NCBI GenBank assembly: GCA_032718475.1 | Contig: JAUCBJ010007574.1 | Location: forward strand, 1-61,252 | Reading direction: 5' to 3' | DNA: 61,252 nucleotides | Source of the DNA: Nemertoderma westbladi | Lineage: Eukaryota; Xenacoelomorpha; Nemertodermatida; Nemertodermatidae | Position numbers and translations under genes: made by a program | The notes under the pieces: model-generated | What the model was told of the DNA's origin: nothing | The model's input: the letters and a program-made list of their open reading frames with translations, nothing else | Database searches by the model: none | Shown here: positions 14,001 to 26,411 of the stretch, in pieces | Layout of the letters: each line of letters starts with the position of its first letter | Numbering within the stretch: the stretch's first letter is position 1

Positions 14001-16615
14001 TCCCGGTACAGGCGATCCGTCTCGAGATCATTGATCCACAGGATCCCCGGCTGTCGGATATCCAGTGCGTATTCGAATCCCTGCGAGACTACCGGGACCC
14101 GTAGCAGAGTCTGCAGCAATGCTGACTGGTCTACCGTGAGTCCCAGCAGGTTGGTTAGTCCGTGGATTAATTTAGTCTCGTCGTTGAGTAGAGACAACAA
14201 TACGAACGGATCCAGTGTGTCTATGTTAATGGCCAACCCGTTAATGAACAGAGCCGAGGATGAGTGAGGTTGGAGGAGGTTCTCGTAACTTTTAAACGTC
14301 TTTTTTATCTTTTCGACGAAGGAGTTTTCAAGGCGAATATCAGCTAGAGAGTGAGAGAGGCGGGGGAAGTTGCCGCTGATATTTTTGAGTGTGGCCAAGG
14401 CTATGGAGGCATCAACGCCAACTACAAACTGAGAAGCTTGATAGCTCAGACTCTGTATTTGCCACACCTAGTGTTAAATATATAAGAAGAAATACAATGA
14501 TTATATTTGTTTACCCAAACTACTAGTAGTACAAGTCAAGGACACAACACACATAGTTCAAATAGTAGAATTAATATAAATAGTAGAAATTCGCGAAATG
14601 CAAAAGTTAATAGGGCAATCTTTGAATCTCAGAGCCATTGTATATTTTGGGTATATTTGTTTATTATTTTGGTTAGGATTAGTTGGTCAAGCCTTAACCC
14701 TAATTAAAACTGTCATATAACCCTAACCCTAAGTCATAATCTAAGAAATTTAGTGGAATTTATTGCCATAAGGCCTTAGCCAATGAGGAGAGCTTATTAA
14801 AGGAACAGACAATTAGAAGCCCAGAAATACTCCCATAGGCACCCCAATTGGAAATATGCGCACTGGTTTCAGTTTCATTTCCACGCCTAACTCATTGATT
14901 GATGAAGTTTATTTATTGATTAAATTACTTTTGATTTGATTTGATTAAATTCCAGAATTGTAATACTGTACTGTAATTACAATTACTTGTAGGCCTACTG
15001 AAATAAAGCAACAAGTTCCTTTTAAAGTAATTTAATCTCAAGGAGGCCTGGCCTACTCTGCTACCCGTTTCATAAATTTCTGTTTCAGATCGTAAGGTTT
15101 TTTTCCAATTTGTAAATATTTTTAACTTGATAAATTTTTAAGACAAATTACAAATGTATTAACTATTAAGTAATGCATTACACCACGTCAACATATCAGC
15201 GCTCAGTGGTTTATATTCATCACGTTGCGAAATACCGCAATATCCATGTAACCGGACTATTTACGCATAGGCGGATATTCTTAGATTTGCCATTGGCCAT
15301 CATTGCCAGTACAATTGGATTGGCGTATTAAACTAAACTAAAGAAATATCTTACCGGTATCTTATCTTATCTTAATAAATATCTTATTCTATTAACATCC
15401 ATAGATTGTATAAATTATTTATCCTGCTTAAATTACTTAATAATAAATCAATATATATTTAATACTACTTTAACTATAATTACGCGTTCTGCCCATAGTA
15501 GTTTTATTTGTAAATTTACTTTGAATGCGCAATGCGCATACGGACATAAACTCTTTTTATTAATATACGTGGCAAGACCCTCTTCCCAGTTCTTCCCTCC
15601 AGCCCCCTGGAGGCTCAGCATGAAATATCTTATAATAAAGATTTACCTTTAGGGGTTTCATTTCATCCGAAGTATCTTTGAGATGCTGTCGGAAAGTTGT
15701 TAACTCCACTTTCAATTTGGGGTGCAGATCTGTTAGCTTTCCGAATAGGAAGCCCTGGATATCAGCCACATTATCGACATCATCTCCGTTATCACTACCA
15801 GCTGTTTCATCTATCACTTTATATTCCGTTGATTTTAGAGCCAATTCTACGCCGAAACCACTCAACCTTACGGGAACCGCACGCACATCGAGATCACTCA
15901 CGTAATGACGCACCAGGTAAACTATTCGGCCTTCTTCAGCCAAATTAATTAAATACGTGTAAAGTTGGTTGAAAGCTTTGGTCGCCAATTCGCCATAGTG
16001 TATGACCAGAGGTAAAGAATTGCGTGAAAAGTTATTATTAATCGGATAAGTATGATCAAAAGAAAACACCGTGGATTTAAGTTGAGTAAAGGTTGACTTA
16101 GAAGGTTCTTTTAGTTTCCGCAGTTCTAATTCAACTTCGTTCACAGAACACAGAGTTTCATTATTTATAATAACGAAGGAATTGCACGGGGGAATAGTGG
16201 GAATATTCTCGACCAACTGATAATGAAGTTGAACAGCAGGAGAATAAGCCCTTAACGATAAGGCGAATCGGAGTAAAGGTATTTGCAAGTCTTTGAGGGC
16301 CCCGGATATTAATGATAATTCAAGTACTTTGTTATAATAATCTAGGTCGGTATAGTCCGCATCAAACTCAAAAGAAGAAACGCTCCGCAAAAAACTCCAA
16401 AAGCCATTTTCGTCATTTACTCTGGCAATAAACTCGCTGGTTTCAAGAAGTAATGGAGTATTACCCCAGTTGGATTCGAGAATTGTATTTACAGGTTTCG
16501 CTTGAGAACCGTAAACATGTTCTTGTGACACTATAGACATAAGGATGAAACTCCGCAAAAATAAGTACATTGCTCGAGATGTTGAGGTGCTGAAGGTGAA
16601 CGGCGATAATGCCAT
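8078..16615 (-). CDS. UGGT: UDP-glucose:glycoprotein glucosyltransferase (UGGT), four exons
   Basis: The protein is the ER folding sensor that re-glucosylates N-glycans of misfolded glycoproteins for the calnexin/calreticulin cycle. Coding exons on the minus strand are 16615-15647, 14467-13888, 12916-11198 and 9486-8078. All junctions are GT-AG with phases 0, 1 and 1. The sum is 4677 nt, exactly 1558 codons plus stop, close to the roughly 1500-1560 residues usual for animals. The first 25-40 residues form a signal peptide (hydrophobic YLFLRSFILMSIV); the start could also be Met16. Residues up to about 1090 cover the tandem thioredoxin-like domains and beta-sandwich region (for example RPTFPGVLRHIRKNLHHLVL and TPESWM). 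Exon 4 carries the GT24 catalytic domain, with SVASGHLYERFMRIMVLS, the metal-binding DAD motif (D1355, D1357; VDADAIVRADL), CDSRPDMENF and LDQDLPNNMIHQV. The C-terminus is HREL, a KDEL-type retrieval signal. The frame is intact. Exon 3 is notably GC-rich against AT-rich introns. Confidence 0.97.
9487..11197 (-). other. UGGT intron 3, containing a foldback element
   Basis: The donor is CCTAAAG|GTACGA (GT at 11197-11196) and the acceptor TTTTCCAG|GAATCC (AG at 9488-9487). The intron is 1.7 kb and AT-rich. It holds the inverted-repeat element at about 10150-10720 and nothing coding. Confidence 0.9.
10150..10720. repeat. Foldback element inside UGGT intron 3
   Basis: Two imperfect inverted arms of about 170-190 bp (about 10155-10345 and 10530-10715) share blocks such as GCAGCACCAC, AAAGACCA.CAAACACC and GAGTTATG.CAACA. 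They are separated by about 190 bp. No coding content or clear target duplication was found. It is probably an old non-autonomous DNA transposon. Confidence 0.7.
12917..13887 (-). other. UGGT intron 2, containing a tRNA-like repeat
   Basis: The donor is GATAAAG|GTAATT and the acceptor TTATTCAG|GGGCTT. The intron is 971 bp long. The part from about 13555 to 13720 is a GC-richer dispersed-repeat-like block. Confidence 0.88.
13555..13720 (-). repeat. Probable tRNA-derived (SINE-like) repeat
   Basis: This block is distinctly GC-richer than the intron around it. Read on the minus strand it contains GGGTGGGGCTGAACC, a degenerate B-box, and CCCCATGGGATGAAAGG, words I associate with SINE-like repeats of marine invertebrates. 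No second complete copy exists in the window, so the call rests on composition and the B-box-like word. Confidence 0.4.
14468..15646 (-). other. UGGT intron 1
   Basis: The donor is CCCTAAAG|GTAAAT and the acceptor ACACTAG|GTGTGG. The 1.2-kb AT-rich intron has nothing recognisable except a short CCCTAACCCTAA stretch near 14.72 kb. Confidence 0.88.
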
Positions 16616-19600
16616 GATGAACCAAACCAACAACTGAACAAACCCTAATCTTCAGTTGATAAACCGGCCACTCTTCCCGTACCGCCGTACGACCAGCCTT
16701 ATACTGTTATATCGGTAGACGGTAGCAGAGAGGCCGAGCCGAGGCCTATCTCTGTATCTAGAACAGTAATAGCAGAATAGAAATTAATAGGCCTAATACT
16801 GTAATAGATCACTACCACCAGGTGTAGGCCTAAATAGGCCTACACTACAGAAATATTTTTATAACTATTTACATAGGCCTATTTAGCTGCCTAGGGTACT
16901 TGTGTGTAAAGTAGCACTTTACAGGGTGATGATCAGATCTGAGTGATTTGTTACACGAACGAACGTTAGTGAGTGAGTGAGTGAAAATAAAGCCACGAGG
17001 ATTAGAACACTGTAAAGTACTTTGTAACAAGTATGTATGTAGTTTTATTCCAAAATTGTAACATTCTGACATTACGAAATGATTGTATATATATTATAAT
17101 ACAGTAATAAGTGATAGAAACTGCACAAATTAAATTAGTTGCTGTATAAATAAATGTAAAAATAACATAAATGTAACGCTGTAAGCATATCTGGCTGTCA
17201 GGCAATTAATCATCAATGCCACCTATTGTTTACGTGGTAAGTGGTAACCAATGACGCCGTAACTTTACAGCTCGCCGTCATTCAGTCATTGGCAATTGGT
17301 TACCACACACTGACACAGCCACATACTGACTGACTGACATAACAGCATACTAACGGCTGAACGGCGTTGAGTACAGGAGTAGTTACAATTTTGGAATAAT
17401 AATTATTTCGGTATTTATTGACAAAATGACCAAAAAAACAAAATAACTGCTGACAAAATGACCAAAAAAACAAAATAACTGCTGAACTGTAAAATAATAA
17501 CACCATAGATCTCAATTGTCCAACAACACTCAGTCAGACACGATATCGAAAGCATGTAACTGTGTAACATAGGCATAAATTAATAAATTACCGGACCGGG
17601 GAATATCAAACATCAAACACAAACTGACAAACAACAATAACCTACAGGTTGGCAGTTGGGCGTGGGCGCGGCAGTTAGACTCATCTGCTAATGGCTGAAT
17701 CTGTGAATGGCAAATGGAAGGAAGACAATTGAGATAGTATTCTGTGATCTGTATCGTATGCCATGTACTGATGTAGTATAAACGTAAATTGCACTTTATT
17801 GCTTGTTTTGTTCAGTTGTTAGGCCTCCGTACCGTACAGCCGTACTGTAGTACTGCTGGTTCTTTTTCAGATGTGCAATTGTGCAACAGTATTCAGGTAT
17901 TACTGCTGTACTGTATTACTGTAATACCAGACCAGTCAGCCAATTCTCTTACAGTCTGGCAGTACAGCAGACCCGCAGTATAAAGGTATAAAGCAATATG
18001 AAGTGAAATAAGTAGGCCTAATACAATCTGACAATAGGTACTGCATACTGCCGTACTGGGAGACTATTATTGCGAGCGAAGAAGGTGTCTCCTTGAAATA
18101 CACACCACCCAACCGCACAACCGCTCAATAACAAATCAATGGGAAGCATCAGCACTGCGACGTTACGACTTGTGATTGGTTGACTAATTTGTACTGTATT
18201 GTACTAACACTCTCCATAACATATATAATTAAATTGTATATTGATACTTGATAGACACTTAAATGTAAATAAACAGTAAAAGTAGCAGATATTAGTTGTG
18301 TTTGTGTATATGAGGGAGAAGACCGCCAATGGCATGCAGAAGCAATTGGACCTACTAATTTTGGTCCCAAAGTGAAACTAAAATATTATCATATTTAAAA
18401 TAATCTCCAAAAATAAAAATGGCGGAAAGCACTGTTTTTAAAACAATAGAAGGTTTGACTTTTCTATAGGTAGTGTGTATTTGGCAAGACATAATTAATA
18501 ATATTTATATTATAAAATGACTAAAATCAACACTCTTAAATGCGTAAATTGATAGGCCTACTGTAGTTCGCTTGGCCTGCCTGCCTGCAGTGGTCGTAGG
18601 TGGGTGTATGAAAGGAAAGTCACCTTTTAAATAAACTAAAGTAAAGCTGCGCCCGACATGGACGACTTTGAACGAAAGACTTTTCAAAGTCAAAGTACTG
18701 TAAAATCACATCGAAATCTTTACGTCTATACGAAATCTTAAACCATTCATTTGTGAACTCAAGTTATTGTGAGTTGAGGTTGATGTGTGTTTTAGAAATA
18801 ACAGGATTAGCGATTAGCCTTTTAGGCGTACCTTGTAGATCAGTTTATTGTTTAATTTTTGAAAATACAAGGTTGTTTCTAGGCCAGAATTTCATGGCGA
18901 ATTTTTTTTAAACAAATCATCCTTATATCCATTCGACCCCATGAGAAGGGTGCTATGCAATTTAAGATTCATGTAATATTGTTGGACATACCACACCAAC
19001 CAGGGATGGCATGGCCACCCCACTGTAAAAGCTTTTGCGGACATAACAAGTCATTTTTACGCAATGCGCAGAATACTCTAAAATAGCCCTAAATTTATCC
19101 AACTACGCGACGGGAAGGAATTAGAACCAAGATGACGACATCTGTCAGCTGATTCTTTGTGGACGTGGAGGTTCTTTGTTCTGTCTTATTCAGCCAATCA
19201 GAGCAATTTTCACTTTATGTCTAACAGAAACCTATGGAAACTCGCGCAATGCTTTACGGTCTTTGTTTACTATTTTCTGAGCATCAGAACCAACTCAGAA
19301 TTTTCTGTGCTTCTGTGCGGAAGTTTCAGACTTTGGCCTAGGAACATCAGATGGCCTTGATTATAAGAACGTAAATCTATTAACTCTATTTACTATTAAA
19401 CACCATTGAACATTTACTTTACTATTTTCTGATAACACATACTGACTGCTCACCGCATTATTTTACTTCTGTTTATAGTATTAATCGTTGTTATATTAAT
19501 GGATACTGATGTTATATTTGGAGAATACCGATAAATAATCATAAACCCCTCAATCTTATTGATTACTGAGGTAAGAGGAATAGAGTTTACCGGTAACAAC

Positions 19601-20224
19601 TGCGACTTAAATTATAGTGGTTTTGTGTGAATTAAATGATATTTCATAATCCCTACGTGTGTCAGTTGCGATCCTCCTTATATATGATCAAATTCAGTGA
19701 CGGTCGGCAGATTAGTGCGAACTAGTGTGAAGTAGTGTGAAGTCGTGTGAAGTAGTGTGAAGGTTAATAAAGCATCTCATAAAGAATGCGATATTTACGA
19801 AACTCAGTAGCCATCTAGTTGTGATTAGTATAAGTCATAACTCTGTTTTTATACTTAAAGCGCCACGTCCTAAAGGAACTGTTAATATTTCCCCGAAAGT
19901 AAATATATTTGTCAGAGATTATATAGTAGCGATCAATCGAATAATACAGTAGGTCTACACCGCAATCACTCTCAAGGAATCCGAATCCAGTCTCCCACAC
20001 CGTGGGTCATACGCCGCGCACGGACTGGCTTCGGCTGATGTAACTTCAGTACACTAGGTAATTGGCAAAGGCTAAAGTCGATTTATAAACAAGAGGACAA
20101 CTAAAATTGGCAGGTTAAACTGCTAAAGGTCTAAAAGCGCGAACACCCACCTTCATTATAAAACAAACGCGAAATCGAGCAAAGGTCCGGGTCTTCTAAC
20201 GTATGAACTGTCTCCTTTAATGGC
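16616..20224. other. Intergenic region upstream of UGGT
   Basis: This region should contain the UGGT 5' UTR and promoter next to 16616, but no TATA box or other element can be named with confidence. The stretch at 16735-16870 has a cluster of AGGCCTA words. The dispersed repeat at about 16895-17330 is annotated separately. A 36-bp-type duplication (GACAAAATGACCAAAAAAAC) lies at about 17418-17480, and an 11-bp-type tandem (GTGTGAAGTAGT) at about 19720-19765. No gene is supported. Confidence 0.5.
16895..17330 (-). repeat. Dispersed repeat, inverted relative to the 39.2-39.7 kb copy
   Basis: The segment reads as the reverse complement of about 39213-39720, with shared blocks such as GTGTAACA.A/ACGAACGAACGTTAGTG, AAAATAAAGCCACGAGGAT, CTGTAAAGTACTTTG and CTGGCTGTCAGGCAA. 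Both copies end in a palindromic ATTGTTTACGTGGTAA ... CGCCGT block, which looks like a transposon terminus. Confidence 0.85.
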
Positions 20225-20340
20225 TCACTAGGGGGTACCAATTTTACTATCCAAAAAATTCACCGGGAAGGGGGATTGAACTCGGTACCTAGCGATTCCA
20301 AATCCCGTGCTCTACCAACTTCGTCATTGCGCCGTATAAA
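20225..20340 (-). repeat. tRNA-derived SINE head
   Basis: On the minus strand the sequence reads GAAGTTGGTAGAGCAC (A-box region, about 20307-20322) and, at normal spacing, CCGAGTTCAATCCC (B-box, 20271-20284). This is tRNA-like, but the acceptor stem does not pair and the sequence runs on into non-tRNA DNA. It is therefore a tRNA-derived SINE or tRNA pseudogene, not a working tRNA. Confidence 0.7.
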
Positions 20341-21300
20341 GCCTTATAAAACCAAAACCCAACTGGAAATTAACAACACCACCAACAAAAATAACAACAA
20401 CAACAACAACAACGGAGTGTATATGGTCTCGCTGCGGTAAGCAATATAAAAATAAAAGAGCATTGAATACCCATAATAATAAATACCATTCAGGTAATGT
20501 AAAGGACAAGGTGCATATACCCATACGTATAATGGAGGAGAAAATGTAGAGGTCAACTTAAATAATATGACAGAGTTTGAAAATTAGAAACCGACGTTTG
20601 AAATTAACACAAAGTCATAGCAATAAATATTATTTTAATCCTATTTTAATTTTTTTAATATGTAATATTCTTAATTCAAAACTTAAATACTAGCGGTGAA
20701 TGTGTTAACGCCATCTAGCGGCCGAAGCTGATGTTTTGGGTTTCTGACCTTACCTAATAATTAATAGAGCAGGTTATTCAAAATCAATGAAGTGTTTCAA
20801 AAGTTATTAAGCCTAGACTAAGTGATATTTAGCCTCCTAGATGCGGACCCTTTAAATGGACGACGCCAAAATTCTGAAAACTTTCTAAACTTTGATATAC
20901 TTACTACGTGTGTACCACGTTTGGTTTTAATTTCATCACAAAGATTCGCTGAATTACTGTTAGCATTCAAAGATTAGACGGACCGACTAACCAACCGCCT
21001 GGCAGACCGACAGATAGACGCGACGCGAGGTGGAGTTTGGTACCCGTATTTTAAGCTCGCTCATTTTCGTGGCGCGCCCCACAGTTTTAGTCAATGTTAC
21101 CGGGTAGTGCCTCTGGTTGTTTTAATGGCTTCCGAAATAGTGACTCTAGTATTTTTAAGGCCCTTAAAAATAGTCCTTAAAATTACTAGAATCACTATTT
21201 CCTGTCGCCATATCAGCAATATGGCCTTTTGAAATCAGCTGATGGCGTTGCTAGGTACCCAGTTTGAAACCAATCAGGAAATAGTGATTCTAGTAAACGG
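20341..21300. other. Intergenic, AT-rich
   Basis: An ACA/AAC-rich stretch near 20.39-20.41 kb is followed by AT-rich sequence. Around 21.13-21.29 kb the words GAAATAGTGA(C/T)TCTAGTA and their inverse occur three times, forming a small foldback structure next to the integrase relic. No gene is supported. Confidence 0.45.
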
Positions 21301-22419
21301 CTCAGTCCGGGACCTGACAATACGGGGAGACAAAGATACGACGTTACTAAGTCTCAACTTGAATACCTCAAAGAGGCGGGATTTAACTGGACTCAGATTG
21401 CTGTGATATTTGGAGTGAGTCGATCAACTATTATGGACCGAGTTCGTCAATTTGGTTTGGGAGTTCGAAACGGTTTGGGAATTCGAGTTTGGGAGTTTTT
21501 CATTGTGAAATAACTAAAACTGAAGTGAAATAGCAAAATAGGTAATATAGACCGTGTTATGATATTATATATATTCTAGAATATTAAATGTTGATGGAAT
21601 TTTAAAATTTAAATGTTGATGGAAACCGCAAGTTCATGATTGTTTACAATTGGATTTTTTCGCTAATTCGACTGTACTAGGTGGGATTGATGGATTTTCC
21701 TGTCTGATTACATACCTTTATGCATCGGGTAACAACTGTGCTGCAACTGTTTTGCCATTGTTCGAGGAAGCTGTTGGGAAATACAGCCTCCCTTCAAGGG
21801 TGAGAGGAGATAAGGGAGGGGAAAATAGACTGGTCGCCGAATATATGATAAGTCATCGAGGCACAAATCGAGGAACTTTATTGCAGGTAAAAGTACTCAC
21901 AATCAAAGGATAGAACGCTTATGGAGAGATGTATTCCGTACTGTTGTTATTGTTTATTATGAGCTGTTTTTTTGGCTAGAATACAACTCCCATTTAGAAA
22001 CCTCCTCTGTCGATGATATATATTGTTTGCACATTACTTACAAGAAACAAATAAACGAGGCTCTAGAAAAATTTGTAATTGGTTGGAATGCGCATGGGTT
22101 ACGCACGGAACGCTACTGGACCCCCCATAAGATTTTCATCAATAGCCGATTAACATCGACTTGTGACATCGACAACGTACCAGATGAGATGAACAATATT
22201 AACCTAGATAATTACGGAGTAGATTGGTCAGGTCCGATTGTTGAGGATCAAGAGACAGTTGTTGATGTTACCAATATTGAACGTCCTATATCCGAAGAAT
22301 CTGAAAGACAGTTACTCAGTGAAATTAATCACCGATTTGGGTCTGATAATTCCGATAATAAATACGGTGTTGACTGCTATTTATATTGCAAGCAATTTGT
22401 ATTTAATTATCAAGAATAA
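21301..22419 (+). pseudogene. HTH plus integrase-core (DDE) gene relic
   Basis: Frame 21301-21510 reads GRQRYDVTKSQLEYLKEAGF followed by WTQIAVIFGVSRSTIMDRVR and QFGL, a helix-turn-helix. About 120 bp later (21635-21913) an integrase core starts: [20 protein letters not shown], then [13 protein letters not shown] with the second catalytic Asp. A frameshift at about 21880-21898 moves the reading into the frame of 21898-22419: [16 protein letters not shown] with the catalytic Glu region, then INEALEKFVIGWNAHGLRTE and DNYGVDWSGP. This architecture matches a family of integrase-core proteins common in fish, cnidarian and other animal genomes. The missing linker, the frameshift and the lack of a start show decay. 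I know of no firmly named function. Confidence 0.75.
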
Positions 22420-22693
22420 CGATACTAGTTATTTTTTGAATCGATTTTTAGTTTATAATAATTTTATATTATTTCCAGCAACCAATTTCGCAACCAATTT
22501 TCTGCTATTACCTCATGGGACGGACGGGTATAAATGTAGGTAAAAGGGACGCGGCAAACTTCTCCCTCAATAATGTTTCGACCAAGTCAAACCTTCGCCC
22601 GTGAAATAATTATAATTTATATATAATGTAATAGAACAATATGATAATGCCCTCCGTAGCGAAAAATGTCAACCGACCCTATTGGGGCTTGAA
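22420..22693. other. Short intergenic stretch with B-box-like word
   Basis: AT-rich sequence. At 22681-22699 the word TTGGGGCTTGAACCCGG (a B-box read in inverse) marks the start of the inverted-repeat element that follows. Confidence 0.4.
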
Positions 22694-24105
22694 CCCGGTG
22701 GTAGCGTATTCCCAATCCTTACACGACTAGGAACATATCTTGCATTAACACCTGGGATTGGTTAATAAGCTATTATTTGATTGGACGTTGAAATCATGCA
22801 AGGAATGGGGAGAGGGGTCGAACTAGTGTAAGGCTTTTATACTTAGTTGGCAGGTAGAAAGTGTTTCAAACGCTGTAAGGAATGGAGAAATTGGGTGAAA
22901 TCATGTAAGGGTTATCTACCTATTAAACTGTTCATTGTCAGGTGACAGTAAAAAATATATACGAATAGCAGTTGTTACTGTATATTTAGAGTGGAAATAA
23001 TGTTGTATAAGGAATCGTTTTACACACCATTTTCTCCTTGATTTTTCCGATCGAATAGATTATAATAATAAAGTAGTTTTATTTGTAGTATTAAATATTG
23101 AAATTCATTCATTTTAAATTGATATTTAAAAGCATTTCACAATTTGTAAACATAAAAGAGCTCCAATGAAATAAACTCTTAATTTTTGTAATGTCCTTTA
23201 GCATTTGTTCGATTTGCATTTACGTTTCTAGAGTGTTTTTTTTTAGCGCGTCAAGTTTTATCAGCACTGCATGAGGTTGGCCAGCGACGCTGCACGCATC
23301 CGTTTGCTTCTTAATGTAAGAGCTACTCGTCCTCGCGCTAGTGCAGTTTGATGCACACGAATAGCAGACCGACTATTCCTAAGCAACTACTACTGTACAG
23401 TTCTATAATCGGCCTGCTGCATTGAAACTGCACATTGTGATGCTATGCCAGCTTAACAAAAACATTTTGTCACCTCCATGCAATCCACAATTGGCAAGCA
23501 ATCCGCAATGCTTAGCATCCTTAAGGATGCTATGCCGGCTTATCAACAATCAATCAACAATCAACAAAGTTGTATCCCCCATGACTTTCACGAGATTATC
23601 CGCATCTTCAAGCCCAGTGTCCTGTAGGAGAAGTGTCACGAAAGTCATGGGCTTTCCATCATGCTTATTTTCTCCATGGTGCTGCCAAAGCACAAGATTA
23701 TGCACTGGCTGGTCCTCACGGCTAAAACAATGTCCAGCAAAGGAATGTATCCTTAGACACTATAGTAGCCAATCGTTTTAGCTTACTGATGCAGCCCTGT
23801 AAAGCCTAAACCATAACCCAATGTTCTACTGCCTAAAATAATATCACATGTTAGTCTTAGTCTGCTCTTCTAATACTGATGGTATAATAACCCTTACATG
23901 AATTCACCCAATTTTTCCATTCCGTACAGCGTTTGGAACACTTTCTATCTGCAAACTGAGTACAATATATTTACACTAGTTCGACCCCTTTCCCCATTCC
24001 TTACATGATTTCAACGTCCAATCAAATAATAGTTCATTAACCAATCCTAGGCTACAATTCAATATGTGTTCCTACTAGTGTAAGGATTGGGAATACGCAA
24101 CCGGG
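22694..24105. mobile_element. 1.4-kb element with about 220-bp terminal inverted repeats
   Basis: The left arm (22694-22915) and right arm (23886-24105) are imperfect reverse complements along their length. Both carry GCGTATTCCCAATCCTTACA, a TTGATTGGACGTTGAAATCA-type block and GGGTCGAACTAGTGTAA at matching positions. The 970-bp interior has no convincing coding region. The long arms indicate a foldback-type non-autonomous DNA transposon. No target duplication could be fixed. Confidence 0.8.
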
Positions 24106-24180
24106 TACCTAGGTTTCAAACTTCTGGTTATCATCAGCCGGGTGTGTGTGTCCTAAGGCAACTGAGCTACCAGGATGGAT
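24106..24180 (-). repeat. tRNA-like sequence
   Basis: The minus strand reads CATCCTGGTAGCTCAGTTGCC (A-box-like) and, about 45 bases on, AAGTTTGAAACCTAGG (degenerate B-box). The stem pairing is poor, so this is a decayed tRNA or SINE head abutting the inverted-repeat element. Confidence 0.5.
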
Positions 24181-26406
24181 GAATAATTTTATTCGCTATT
24201 GAGTGGGATAACATAATTTGGCCTTTAACTAATATATATATATTTAACTAATACTTTTAATTGATTATTGATGATTATCAATGAAAATTGATTATGGAAG
24301 TTTAACCTGTGCTATTGACTCCCGTTTATTGTTTTGGTTAGAAATGCATGCCACTATAACCTGTTTCTCTCCAATAATTGGTAATTATTGGGCGAAGATT
24401 GGAAAAGCATAAAGTACAATAGGAACACACGGGCCTAAAACGTAAGGAGCCTTCATCTTGATAGTAAATTAAAAAAGTAAATTTAATAAATTAATATGTC
24501 AATTTCAATTAACTTAAATTATTAAGAAGGGGGGATGATTGGTTGTGGATATCCATTCAATCCCAATGTTGCAACAATGAAAATGGTGAAGTTGGTGTGA
24601 TATTATTTATACAGGTGACATATTTTATTACTGCCCACAGCGCAATATACACATTGTACAAGGATGCATGTATAAGGATGCTAAGTTTACTATAACACCT
24701 CAAATTTCACAGAACAAAACTCAACAACATAAAATGTTATCTACTAATAACTAAAGTACACTAATAATATAGGCCTACTTGGTAATCGATTAAACAATTC
24801 AAAAGTTTGAATTCTAAAATTAAAAGAATTAAATTCTAGAATTAAAAATGATATGGAAAATTGCAATAACGAGATGGTAATTAATTATTAATTGTCTGAT
24901 TTTTTAACAAAGCCAAAGCGAAATAGGATTCCACTAAAAGCCGCTTCACTTCTTGTTCTGAATCGATATTAATAGGGATGGTGAGTTGCATTGCACACCA
25001 TAGTCGGCGGGGATGAGCCACATAGCCAGTTAAGAATATTAGATTTGGTCAATGTGTGTTGTTGCCAAACTAATGACCCACAGTCATCTAAACCGCCAGC
25101 CCTCCCAGCCAAAAAAATCGAGAAAAAAAAGGAAAAAAGGATTTTATATGTTCAAAAAAAAAGGAAAAAAAGGATCGGATGCAGTTAAAAAAAAGGAAAA
25201 AAAGATAGGATGCAGTTCAAAAAAAAGGAAAAAAGATAGGATGCAGTTCAGAAAAAAAGGAAAAAAAGGATCGGATACAGTTAAAAAAAAGGGAAAAACT
25301 GAATATATATTATCTTTACAAAAGTAATAGTAAACATTATGTCTTTAGTGCTGTTTCTTGATTCTATTTCGCTAACCTTACTTTTTATACTATGAAGAAT
25401 CCCATTAAGAAACGTCACTGTAGTAGTATACAATACTATGACACGGGCACATGGTCACCCGTAGCCCATCATTACCATCCATTTCTGGTACTGCAGCCAA
25501 TCAGAAGCCACCATTTCAACCTTTTGCGGTGGTCGTTATTATTTCAACCAATCAGATGTCAGCATTTCATCCGTAACCATGGTAACTTCTCAAGTTCCCG
25601 CTTATTCCGCTAGAGGCGTTATTAGTCACCCAACTCTAGTACTGCATCCAATCATAAGCCTTTATTTTACAGGTGTTCGAGTGTCTACACTTAGCATCAG
25701 GTAACTTCTACTATTTTTCAAATCGCAATTTTTCAGCAACCAGTATTTTCATATTTACCAACCTTTATTTTACAGACGCTAGAGGTGTCTACAGGTAACT
25801 TCTACTATTTTTCAAATCGCTATTTTTCAGCAACCAGTTGCTGTCGGTCCACAAGTAGCCTGCCGAGGATTTGTGTTAGACCCCGGAATCAGTGTAACAA
25901 AATGAGAGGGTTCGGTTTGACTTGCAGTATAATGGCATTTACTAGGCAATAACTAATATATCTCACCAATAATAGCTATTGCACGTACGGTGCGAAGTAG
26001 CGTAATACCAATAACACATTGTAAATACTACTGAATAAGCAAGGTGAGTAATAGGATAGAGTAGAGAGAGAGGTGACATTTAATGTAGGAATGCACCTAA
26101 GGAATGAAGTACTTTAACCCAAAACACAATATTATATACACCGCAATATTGACAATAATCACTACCAACATCTGATTAATCTCTAATAATCCAGATAACA
26201 TCTTCACCTGTTATGCACACATTGTTCGCTACCCTTCCTAAGCCGTGAGTGACCCCTGGTATTTCCCTCTATGTAATAACAGTTCCCTTTATACCGTAAC
26301 AAATATCTAGAAGCATTGTTCCTACTGTATTATATTCCTACAGTACTTTATTGCATCATTGTTCGGTCTGCCAATACATAATGTTTAACACTCGATTTGG
26401 GCCTCG
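24181..26406. other. Intergenic, several short tandem repeats
   Basis: A stretch near 24.32-24.40 kb (TTTATTGTTTTGGTTAGAA, then TATAACCTGTTTC) resembles the interior of the 6.6-kb MITE. About 25.10-25.31 kb has roughly five imperfect 31-33 bp units of A-rich sequence with GGATCGGATGCAGTT. About 25.66-25.84 kb is a tandem duplication of about 100 bp (CTACTATTTTTCAAATCGC). No gene is supported. Confidence 0.5.
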
Positions 26407-26411
26407 GTATG

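Noticed and set aside
14695-14735. Telomeric repeat (CCCTAACCCTAA)
   Set aside because: Only two to three units within AT-rich intron sequence; too short to be meaningful.
20225-20340. Functional tRNA gene
   Set aside because: A- and B-boxes are present, but the acceptor stem does not pair and the sequence runs into a SINE-like tail.
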